The notes beneath the pieces are model-generated. The model ran no database searches and was not told the DNA's origin. It worked only from the letters and a program-made list of their open reading frames with translations. A program made the position numbers and the translations under genes. Positions 54,002 to 61,829 of a DNA stretch of 64,000 bases are shown here, piece after piece. Source of the DNA: Ketobacter alkanivorans (GTDB taxonomy: Bacteria; Pseudomonadota; Gammaproteobacteria; Pseudomonadales; Ketobacteraceae); NCBI RefSeq assembly GCF_002863865.1, contig NZ_CP022684.1, forward strand, positions 2,447,501 through 2,511,500, read 5' to 3'. The first letter of the stretch is position 1. Each line of letters begins with the position of its first letter.

Positions 54002-54028
54002 TGCCTCCCCAAATGGGGAGGCAAAAAT
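54002..54028 (-). terminator. Terminator between thiolase and flavin monooxygenase genes
   Basis: TGCCTCCCC pairs with GGGGAGGCA across AAAT; on the minus strand the stem is followed by TTTTTAT, so it ends the monooxygenase transcript. It may also stop the converging thiolase transcript. Confidence 0.85.
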
Positions 54029-54048
54029 CGACTAAGAGTCAGCCACGA

Positions 54049-55581
54049 TTATGCAGCAGCTGTCACCTTGGACTTGGCTTTGTCTGTTTGGTTCACTGGA
54101 TAGAAGCGATAATCCCCAGCCTTTACGCGGAAGGTTTCCAGCCAGAATTTCCAGGTGGATTTAGGCCACACGGCAAAGTTCTTACCACCGGCATCCTGAT
54201 ACCAGCTTTGGCAACCCGTGCCCCATACGGAGCTCTGGATCTGTTTCTGCAGGGCGGCGTTAAACTCAGTCTGTACACTGGGTTTAACATCCATATATGC
54301 AGCATCCTTCTTCTTCAGCAATTTCATACTTTCCAGAATATAGTGCACCTGGGCTTCGATCATGAAGATGATGGAGTTATGACCCAAACCGGAATTGGGG
54401 CCAACCAATTGCCACAGGTTAGGGTAACCGGAAGCTGACGTGCCATAGTAGGCTTCGGCGGATTCTTTCCAATCCTCTCGCAGATCACGGCCACCCAGCC
54501 CCACTACCGGGAAGTTTTTCATGTAAATGCGTGGGTCGGTGATGAAACCGGTGCCCAAAATGATGCAGTCCGCTGGCCGCTCTTTGCCATCTGCGGTGAT
54601 CACGCTATTGGCTTTGATTTCCTTGATGCCGTCGGTCACCAGCTCTACGTTGTCGCGGTTGAACATGGGGAAGTATTTGTTGGATATCAGTATCCGCTTA
54701 CAGCCCAGCACATAGTCAGGGGTGAGCTTCTTAGCCACTTCCGGATCTTTTACCTGCAACTTGATGAAGGCTCTGGCCAGGTTACCCAGACCTTTGGCCA
54801 ACACCGGGTTAAATATCGGCCAGACGCGGGATTCGTTGGTCCAGTACAGGCGATAGCGATGCAGCAGACGGGCTCCTGGGATGTTTTTGAAAATGGACTT
54901 TTCCAGGCCGAGATATTTACGCTCATCACGGGGGATCACCCAAGCCGGTGAACGCTGCATGACGTAGAGTTGTTTTACGTCCGGAGCGATTTCGGGGCAA
55001 TACTGGATGGCACTGCCGCCGGTGCCGATGGACACAACGTTCTTGCCTTTGAGGTCGTAACCGTGATCCCACTGGGCGGAGTGGAACAGCTTGCCTTTGA
55101 ATTTATCCAGACCTTTGATGTTTGGAACCTGCGGTACATGCAGCGGGCCGGAGGCAAGCACAAAGTGATTGCAGATGTAGGTGTCGCCTGCCGCTGTGCC
55201 GACAGTCCAGGTTCCGGACTCTTCATCGAATACGGCGGAGTTGACTTCCTGACCAAAGCGACAGAACGGGCGAATATCGAATTTCTCTGTAGTATCAAGG
55301 ATATATTGCTGGATTTCGTGCCAGGGGGCGTAGCGCTTGGACCAGTCGGCCTTGGGTGCAAAGGAATAGGAATACATGTGGGATTGTACGTCGCAGGCGC
55401 AGCCGGGGTAGCTGTTGTCGCGCCAGGTGCCACCCACATCGGCTCCCTTCTCCAATATCACAAAATTTTCGTTACCCGCTTCCTTGAGTTTGATGGCCAT
55501 ACACAGACCGCCAAAGCCGGCGCCGGCAATGACTACGTCTACATGCTTGGTGGTTGGGTTAATGGGGGCCCGACTTGTCAT
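54049..55581 (-). CDS. Flavin-containing (Baeyer-Villiger type) monooxygenase
   Basis: A monooxygenase of 510 residues. The FAD-binding Rossmann motif GAGFGGLCMA (about 18-27), the NADPH motif GTGGSA (about 190), the GTWRDNSYPGCACDV block and the Baeyer-Villiger fingerprint FKGKLFHSAQWD (about 160-172) are complete. It would insert oxygen into a ketone, or hydroxylate a long-chain substrate, using NADPH and O2. It resembles both cyclohexanone-monooxygenase-like and long-chain-alkane (AlmA) monooxygenases; the substrate is open. It has no signal peptide. The gene is alone, with a terminator after it at 54002. Confidence 0.92.
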   Translation of the reverse strand: MTSRAPINPTTKHVDVVIAGAGFGGLCMAIKLKEAGNENFVILEKGADVGGTWRDNSYPGCACDVQSHMYSYSFAPKADWSKRYAPWHEIQQYILDTTEKFDIRPFCRFGQEVNSAVFDEESGTWTVGTAAGDTYICNHFVLASGPLHVPQVPNIKGLDKFKGKLFHSAQWDHGYDLKGKNVVSIGTGGSAIQYCPEIAPDVKQLYVMQRSPAWVIPRDERKYLGLEKSIFKNIPGARLLHRYRLYWTNESRVWPIFNPVLAKGLGNLARAFIKLQVKDPEVAKKLTPDYVLGCKRILISNKYFPMFNRDNVELVTDGIKEIKANSVITADGKERPADCIILGTGFITDPRIYMKNFPVVGLGGRDLREDWKESAEAYYGTSASGYPNLWQLVGPNSGLGHNSIIFMIEAQVHYILESMKLLKKKDAAYMDVKPSVQTEFNAALQKQIQSSVWGTGCQSWYQDAGGKNFAVWPKSTWKFWLETFRVKAGDYRFYPVNQTDKAKSKVTAAA

Positions 55582-55766
55582 GCTTCACCTCTGTCGTTTT
55601 GTTATGGCATTCGCTTTTTAATGTGTGCTTTTCCAGCAGTGAGGTCACTATAGTGGGGGCGAAGCCAGGGTGAACAGGATGTAAACCCCCTCCGAGTTAA
55701 TAGTTTCGGCCAAACAGTGGTATACGGGGCCGTTATTTGACATAAATCAATGGAACGGTTGATTAA

Positions 55767-58700
55767 TTATTGGCCTGCATATTGTTGGATCTCCCGTAAG
55801 AAATCCATCTCTGCGCTGCGAAACGGCGGTATCAGTGCCTCGATTCGTTTCCAATCTGTAGCGTGGGCGGCCATCTCCAGTGCTAAAGCCTGTTGCTGCA
55901 AGCGTAGGGCATGCAGCTGACCAGCACTGCCTTTTATGGAGTGGGCCGCTTTTTGTAATTCAACAGCGTCACGCTCTGAAAGGGCCTGCTCCAGTTTATC
56001 CATGCGTTCAGGCATGGATTCGCTGAAGGTTTTCAATAGATCCTGCAGCCGATCCTGTCGCCCGCGCACCATTTTCAGGGCCGCAACCCGATCCCAGTCG
56101 CAATCGTTATCGATATCTGGTGCTTCAGCTGCCGAATCAGCGGCCACGGGCACTATCTCTTTGCCGTTAATGTATTTCAGCAGCAACTGCCGCAGACGGA
56201 CGTCGTCAATCGGTTTGGTGAGGTAATCGTTCATGCCCACATCCAGGCAACGCTCGCGATCACCTTTGATGGCGTTGGCGGTGAGCGCCAGAATTGGCAC
56301 TGTGGTGTAACCTGGCCCAGCCTGACCTTCGCGAATGCAACGGGTTGCCTGAAAGCCATCCATCTCTGGCATCTGGCAGTCCATCAGAATCAGGCTATAT
56401 GCGTTTTCTGCACGACAGAGCGTAGCCAGCGCCAGCAATCCGTTTTCTGCCACATCGACTTTCAACCCCAAGTCATCCAGTAACAGAATGGCGACCTCCT
56501 GATTGATCTTGTTGTCTTCCACCAGCAGAATCCGAGTTTCGGCGGGCCATTGAATGGCTGCCTGATCACTGGCTCGGCTTTCGGCCAAGGCGGCTTGCCC
56601 AAGCAGCAACCGGGCACGACCTTCATCGGCCGGAGCTGTGCTTGCAACTCGGATCACTTCCTGCAGCTGCCCTGTGGTTGCCGGTTTATGGAAGTAACCG
56701 CAGTATCCTGCTTTTCCAAGCCGCTCTGGATCATTCCCACCACGCAGCGTTGTCGTCATCACCAAGGGCAGGCTGCTGGTGGCGAGATCACTGCGCAACA
56801 CATGGCCCAGATCCAGCCCGCTCATGTCCGTTAATTGTTGGCTGATGAGGGCCAGGCTGAAGCTACGGTGATCGGAGCGCGCCTGACTCGTGGTTTTACA
56901 GGCTTGCAGGGCCTCCGCTCCGGACGCCGCCACTGCTGTATGCACACCCCAGGCCTTGAACTGATCAGCCAGTGCGTCACCGCAGCGGCGATTGCTGTCC
57001 ACCACCAGAATCGAGACTCCCTCCACGTTGCAATCGGCGGTAACCTGCGCGCTGTTTTCGCTGGCCTGCAGGTAGGCACTGAACAGAAATACACTGCCTT
57101 CACCAACATCGCTGCGCACTTCTATGGTGCCACCCATCAGCTCACACAGTTTTTTGCAGATGGCCAGGCCAAGGCCGGTGCCGCCGTACTTGCGTGTGGT
57201 GCTGGTATCTACTTGCACAAATGGGCTGAACAACTTGCTTTGTTTTTCGATCGGGATACCCACTCCGCTATCCACCACTTGGGCCAGCATCCGGTAACCC
57301 TCTGGTTCTGCTTGCAACTGGCAGCGAACCATGACCTCGCCCTCACGGGTAAATTTGATCGCATTTGAAATCAGGTTACTGAAGATCTGACGTAATCGGT
57401 CCGGATCACCGCGGACACGGGAGACACCGACACCGGCCAGATCCAGCACCAGTTCCAGGCCTTTTTCCTGCGCGGCCAGTGCCATGCTGGCGGCCAGATC
57501 CTCTAACAGGCTGCGCAGATCAAAGTCCACGCTTTCCAGTTCCAGCTTGCCAGCATCCACCTTGGAAAAGTCCAGCACATCATCCAGCAGCGCCAGCAAG
57601 GCGGTGGCGCTGCTTCTGGCAATGTTCACCTTGCGCTGCTGCGCTTCATCCAACTGCGGGTTGGAGAGCAGGTTGAGCATACCCAGTACGCCGTTCATGG
57701 GGGTACGGATTTCATGGCTCATGGTGGCCAGAAAATCACTTTTGGCTCGGGCTGCCGACTCCGCCTGGCGCTTGGCCTGCACCAATGCGGATTCCGCCTG
57801 TTGCCGCTGATAGGATGCGTACACGCCGCCCACCAAGCTGGCCAGAGAGATGACAAAGGATTCCTCGGCTTGGGTCCAATCGCGCATGGGGCCGATGTGT
57901 TCAGCGCAGAGCACCCCAACAATGCCATTACCACCGGGGATGACCGCATCCAGCATTGAAGTAATGCCAAGGGGCTCCAGATAGCCGATCCGAAACTCCG
58001 AGGTGCAGGGGTCGTTACAGGCATCTTTCACGGCGACGTGGGCATTGTTTTCCATAGCGCTGAAGTAAAGGGGGTAGTCATTGCGTTTCAGCACAGCGCC
58101 TTCTGAGAAGCTCTCGGTTTTCTGCTCAAACAAGGCGATACAGTGCATCTCATTGCCGTCTTCTGAATGCAGCCAAAGGCTGGCACGGGCCACATCCAAT
58201 GCCAGGGCCATGCGAATCACCAGTTCCTGTTTGACCAGCTCCAGTTCACCTTGCAACACTGCCGGGTTCACCGTCAGTTCCGCCAGGGCTTTGTTATGTC
58301 GGGCCGACTGCTCCTGCTCAAGTTCTATTTTGCGACGTGTGCTAATGTCGTCAACGATGGACCAGAAACGCTTTCGCCCCTGTGTGCCCTGAATGAACAT
58401 GCCATTTAAACGCACTGGGATGCGGCTGCCATCCGAGCGAATGAATTCTTTTTCGTAGGGGCCGTATCGACCGGTTTGTTCCATGGAGTGCAGTTGTTCG
58501 CGCTCCATGGGCAGATACTCTTCGGGGGTGAATTCTCTGAAGTGTTTCTGCAATAGCTGTTCGCGGCTATACCCCACCAGATCCAACAATGCCTGATTGG
58601 CATCCAGCGTGCGGCCGGTTTCTAAATCGTTGAGTGCGATACCCAGGGGCGACAACTGAAACAGACTTTCAATCAATTCCCACTGATAGTTCTGCTCCCG

Positions 58701-59609
58701 TTGATTGCGCAGCATAATGGCAACCGGTAACAGCAGCGCCATCCCCACCAAACCCATGGCAGCCCAAAGCCAGTTGCTGAACCCGGCACGGGTGGGCCAA
58801 CCGCCTTTGGGCGTGGCGGCCAGATGCCAACTGCCAGCTGGCAGCATAACGGTGGCTTCCACCGGCGTGCGCGCAAACACTCGATGATCACCATAAAATA
58901 TCGGCCCATCATTGCCCTGACTGTCCTGATTGCGGATCGCCAGATCCAACTCCAGATCCTCCGCATTCAAACCCGCGAGGTTAAAGAATTCATCATTATC
59001 CATCACCGCAGACAACAGCCCCCAGAACTGCCGTGGCTGCCCTTCAACACTGGTGTACACCGGGAAACGCATGATCAGCCCACTGCCTCCGTTTCTCAAC
59101 GGCAGCGGCCCCGCCACAACCGGCATGCCCGATTCCTCCAGCCGTGACACCGCCTGCTGACGCATCGGGCTTTCCGCCAGACTCATACCCAGCATGTATT
59201 TGTTGGTTTCAAAAGGATAAACGTGCGCCACCACCAGGTTCGGGGCGGCACTGACCCGCGTCAGCAGGGGCGCTTTTTCCAGCAAAGGTTGGGCAAAACG
59301 CTGGAAGCGGGCTTGATCGATGTCGGGCTCCAGCTCCAGAATGGTCACCAACCCCTGTACGGCGCTGAGATTGGTGCTGAGCTGACCTTCTAACTTGGCC
59401 CGAATTGCACTGAGGCGCGATTGCACCACATCCTGTTGCTGACGCTGGAATTCTTTCTTGCTGATGCTGTCGGCGTATAGCACTACCGCCACCAGCAAGG
59501 CGACGGTAATGGTCAACATCACCAGGTTCATTCTGAATAGACGCCGCCCACTGCTACGACCCGCGCTGGCCGGCGGGGGGGTGGTAGATGGATTGACGCT
59601 GCCTGTCAT
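55767..59609 (-). CDS. Hybrid sensor histidine kinase (CHASE-PAS-GAF-HK-REC-REC-Hpt)
   Basis: A sensor kinase of 1280 residues. Two membrane spans (about 26-47 and 275-298) flank a periplasmic CHASE domain (about 75-265). Inside follow a PAS domain (about 305-425), a GAF domain (about 450-600), HisKA with phospho-acceptor His632 (MSHEIRTPMNG), the ATPase domain (DSGVGIP, GGTGLGLAIC), a first receiver, a second receiver (LILMDCQMPEMDG, with an intact Asp), and a C-terminal Hpt domain (AAHSIKGSAGQL). In the first receiver the phospho-acceptor site reads LALISQQLTDMSG, without the Asp. It is a phosphorelay of BarA/EvgS type. The gene is alone; the target regulator is not in the window. Confidence 0.93.
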   Translation of the reverse strand: MTGSVNPSTTPPPASAGRSSGRRLFRMNLVMLTITVALLVAVVLYADSISKKEFQRQQQDVVQSRLSAIRAKLEGQLSTNLSAVQGLVTILELEPDIDQARFQRFAQPLLEKAPLLTRVSAAPNLVVAHVYPFETNKYMLGMSLAESPMRQQAVSRLEESGMPVVAGPLPLRNGGSGLIMRFPVYTSVEGQPRQFWGLLSAVMDNDEFFNLAGLNAEDLELDLAIRNQDSQGNDGPIFYGDHRVFARTPVEATVMLPAGSWHLAATPKGGWPTRAGFSNWLWAAMGLVGMALLLPVAIMLRNQREQNYQWELIESLFQLSPLGIALNDLETGRTLDANQALLDLVGYSREQLLQKHFREFTPEEYLPMEREQLHSMEQTGRYGPYEKEFIRSDGSRIPVRLNGMFIQGTQGRKRFWSIVDDISTRRKIELEQEQSARHNKALAELTVNPAVLQGELELVKQELVIRMALALDVARASLWLHSEDGNEMHCIALFEQKTESFSEGAVLKRNDYPLYFSAMENNAHVAVKDACNDPCTSEFRIGYLEPLGITSMLDAVIPGGNGIVGVLCAEHIGPMRDWTQAEESFVISLASLVGGVYASYQRQQAESALVQAKRQAESAARAKSDFLATMSHEIRTPMNGVLGMLNLLSNPQLDEAQQRKVNIARSSATALLALLDDVLDFSKVDAGKLELESVDFDLRSLLEDLAASMALAAQEKGLELVLDLAGVGVSRVRGDPDRLRQIFSNLISNAIKFTREGEVMVRCQLQAEPEGYRMLAQVVDSGVGIPIEKQSKLFSPFVQVDTSTTRKYGGTGLGLAICKKLCELMGGTIEVRSDVGEGSVFLFSAYLQASENSAQVTADCNVEGVSILVVDSNRRCGDALADQFKAWGVHTAVAASGAEALQACKTTSQARSDHRSFSLALISQQLTDMSGLDLGHVLRSDLATSSLPLVMTTTLRGGNDPERLGKAGYCGYFHKPATTGQLQEVIRVASTAPADEGRARLLLGQAALAESRASDQAAIQWPAETRILLVEDNKINQEVAILLLDDLGLKVDVAENGLLALATLCRAENAYSLILMDCQMPEMDGFQATRCIREGQAGPGYTTVPILALTANAIKGDRERCLDVGMNDYLTKPIDDVRLRQLLLKYINGKEIVPVAADSAAEAPDIDNDCDWDRVAALKMVRGRQDRLQDLLKTFSESMPERMDKLEQALSERDAVELQKAAHSIKGSAGQLHALRLQQQALALEMAAHATDWKRIEALIPPFRSAEMDFLREIQQYAGQ

Positions 59610-59746
59610 CGGCCTCTTCCATGAAGAATGGTTATTATCGACTTTCTAACTATAGCCCAGCCCCCAATAAACAGAAGTCATCGAGTGGTTGACGAACTAC
59701 GCCAATCTACCCAAACTTGATTTTTTCGGCCTAAGGTGTCTGCACC

Positions 59747-60757
59747 ATGAGTAAACGTGCCATTCTCGGATTCATTTATACCCTGCAAGCCCTTGAAGCC
59801 AACGGAGGGGATCTGTCCCGAATCGAGCAGCAATATGGCATTAACGTGAACAATCTGTCCCCCGATGGCCAGATCCAGCGCGCCCTGGAGCTGCGGATTT
59901 ACTGTGATGTTTTGCCTTCTGTGGAAGATCCTTTGGTGGGTCTGAGGATTGGCCAAACCATGAGCCTGGCAGGCTATGGCCCCTTAATCATGCTCTTGAT
60001 GACCTGTGACAACGCCTGGGAGGCTTTTCGCACCGGTGTTCGCTATCAGGCGCTCACCTACCTGTTTGGGGAGCTGCAGTTCGAGCCCGGCGAAAAGGAA
60101 TCCAAACTGCGCCTGAAGCCCGCCGCCTTACCCAAGCAATGCCATCGTTTTCTGATGGATCGGGATGCCTCCGGCACCTACCAGCTGATTCGGGATCTGC
60201 AAACCAACATTGGCGTTGATTTCCAGCCCAACTACATCCGCCTGCCCTACCCCAAGCCCGCCGAGGCAAAACACTACGAAGAGCGCTTCCAGTGTCCGGT
60301 TGAGTTTGGCGGAGAGGTAGCCGAAGTGGGCATTTCGACCGATTATCTGGCCACGCCATTCCCCGCGGCCAACAAGATGGCCTTCAGCCTGTATCAGAAG
60401 CAGTGCGATAGCCAGGTCTTAACGTTACAAAGCACCGCCAATTCCATCACCCAGGATGTCAGGGACTACCTGCATCTGTTTGTGGACAACTTTCCCTCTA
60501 TCCAGGAGGTTGCAGCCATTTTTGGCATGGCAGAGCGCAGCTTTCGACGCAAACTCAGTGAGGAGGGCAGCGCCTACCGCAGCCTGCTGGATCAGGTGCG
60601 CTTTGACAAAGCCAAGCACCTGCTCAACCACTCCAACCTCTCCATCGAGGCCATCGCCAGCCAGTTGGGGTACACCGAAGCCGCCGCTTTCATTCACGCC
60701 TTCCAACGCTGGTGCAATCAGACCCCCGCCAAGTATCGCTCTGGCTCTCAGTTGTAG
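59747..60757 (+). CDS. AraC-family regulator with arabinose-binding-type N-terminus
   Basis: A regulator of 336 residues. The N-terminal ~200 residues belong to the long AraC effector domain (PF12625-type): SLAGYGPLIMLLMTCDNAWEA-like block starting near residue 75 and the later YLATPFPAANKMAFSLY. The C-terminal DNA-binding part has two helix-turn-helix units (VAAIFGMAERSFRRKL and EAIASQLGYTEAAAFIHAFQ). Many such regulators control catabolism of lipids or fatty acids in Alcanivorax-like bacteria. It has AAGGTG about eight bases upstream. It is divergent from the large kinase gene. Confidence 0.92.
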   Translation: MSKRAILGFIYTLQALEANGGDLSRIEQQYGINVNNLSPDGQIQRALELRIYCDVLPSVEDPLVGLRIGQTMSLAGYGPLIMLLMTCDNAWEAFRTGVRYQALTYLFGELQFEPGEKESKLRLKPAALPKQCHRFLMDRDASGTYQLIRDLQTNIGVDFQPNYIRLPYPKPAEAKHYEERFQCPVEFGGEVAEVGISTDYLATPFPAANKMAFSLYQKQCDSQVLTLQSTANSITQDVRDYLHLFVDNFPSIQEVAAIFGMAERSFRRKLSEEGSAYRSLLDQVRFDKAKHLLNHSNLSIEAIASQLGYTEAAAFIHAFQRWCNQTPAKYRSGSQL

Positions 60758-60809
60758 CCTGCAGGGTTTGGTCTACCATTAAAAATACCGACACTGCGGA
60801 GGGATCAAC

Positions 60810-61382
60810 ATGCTTCGGTATCTACTTATTGCACTCATATTTGTATCACCCCTATCTTTTGCCGAACTGTCTCAGGATGAGTTACAGCAAGTACTCGAGC
60901 CCCGAATCGAGGGCCTTAAATTTCTCACCAAGAACGGCATGCTACTGGACGCCATTCGCACCCAAAACCGCGAAGGCCGCTCTCTGGATGAGATCAAAAA
61001 GATCGACGAGGAGTGGAAGGCTGGCAAATCACCGCTGATCAAGGAGTTGCAGGAGAACAAAGCCGGCAGCTTCCTCAAGAACATCATCATCCAGCAGGCT
61101 GATGTCTACAACGAAGCGTTTCTTACGGACATCCAGGGTGCCAACGTAGCGGCTTATCCCCCCACCAGTGACTACTGGCAGGGGGATGAAGAGAAGTTCA
61201 CCGCCGCATTCAACGGTGGTGAGGGCAAAATTTTCATCGGTAAGGTGGAAATGGATGAGAGCACCAAGACCAACGCTGTGCAGATTTCTGTACCCATGGA
61301 GTACAACGATGAAACCATCGGCGTGCTGGTGATCGGCGTTAAGGTATCGGTGCTGGAAGCTGAGAAATTAAAAGGCCAATAA
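60810..61382 (+). CDS. Secreted PDC/Cache-like sensor-domain protein
   Basis: A secreted protein of 190 residues with a signal peptide (about 1-18, ending LSFA). The body resembles a single PDC/Cache (extracellular PAS-like) domain: a long first helix, then IIIQQADVYNEAFLTDIQGANVAAYPPTSDYW-type pattern, here quoted in part as DIQGANVAAYPP, and strands KIFIGKVEMDE and GVLVIGVKVSVLEAEK. It has no kinase or receptor part, so it acts as a free periplasmic ligand binder. The ribosome site GGAGG is eight bases upstream. It lies 52 bases after the AraC gene and may be part of its unit. A hairpin follows at 61417. Confidence 0.8.
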   Translation: MLRYLLIALIFVSPLSFAELSQDELQQVLEPRIEGLKFLTKNGMLLDAIRTQNREGRSLDEIKKIDEEWKAGKSPLIKELQENKAGSFLKNIIIQQADVYNEAFLTDIQGANVAAYPPTSDYWQGDEEKFTAAFNGGEGKIFIGKVEMDESTKTNAVQISVPMEYNDETIGVLVIGVKVSVLEAEKLKGQ

Positions 61383-61416
61383 ACCGGCCTGATCAAACAA
61401 TAAACAAGTAGTGCGC

Positions 61417-61445
61417 AAGGGGCAGCCAGCAGGTTGCCCTTTTCA
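61417..61445 (+). terminator. Terminator after the Cache-like gene
   Basis: AAGGGGCA pairs with TGCCCTT (one bulged G) across a loop of about nine bases, and is followed by TTTTCATTT. It lies about 35 bases after the stop. Confidence 0.75.
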
Positions 61446-61601
61446 TTTCAGTCAGTTACGCATCACACCCTACCTGCACCACAAAACCAGCGTGAACTAA
61501 GTCTCATTTTTTAGTCTGACTATTTAATTGGGCAATTTTCTGCACTTTGCGAAACTGTGTTCAGACCAAGCAGTGACTAAACGATACTTAAGGAGCACAA
61601 C

Positions 61602-61820
61602 ATGAACTGGTTTTTCAGCAAATCCAAAAGCACCCCCCAGCCCAAAACACCTGCCACCGTGGACTCCATCAAGCAGAAGCTCAGCGGTTACCAGCCCAAG
61701 TCCGGAAAATCCGATTTCACCGGGCCGGTATCGTCACTGATGGGCGATTTCTTTGAATACGAAAAAGTCACGATCGACCCCGATGCATCCGGCTTCCATC
61801 ACGTACCGTTTCATTGCTGA
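61602..61820 (+). CDS. Small protein of unknown function (72 residues)
   Basis: A protein of 72 residues that I do not recognise. It has no signal peptide or membrane span; the N-terminus is basic and Pro/Lys-rich (SKSKSTPQPKTPATVD), and the remainder is polar with YQPKSGKSDFTGP and a final SGFHHVPFHC. A very good ribosome site, AAGGAG, stands seven bases before the ATG, so it is probably real. It lies alone after a terminator and is convergent with the fatty-acyl-AMP ligase gene. The function is open. Confidence 0.6.
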   Translation: MNWFFSKSKSTPQPKTPATVDSIKQKLSGYQPKSGKSDFTGPVSSLMGDFFEYEKVTIDPDASGFHHVPFHC

Positions 61821-61829
61821 ATCACTGCT

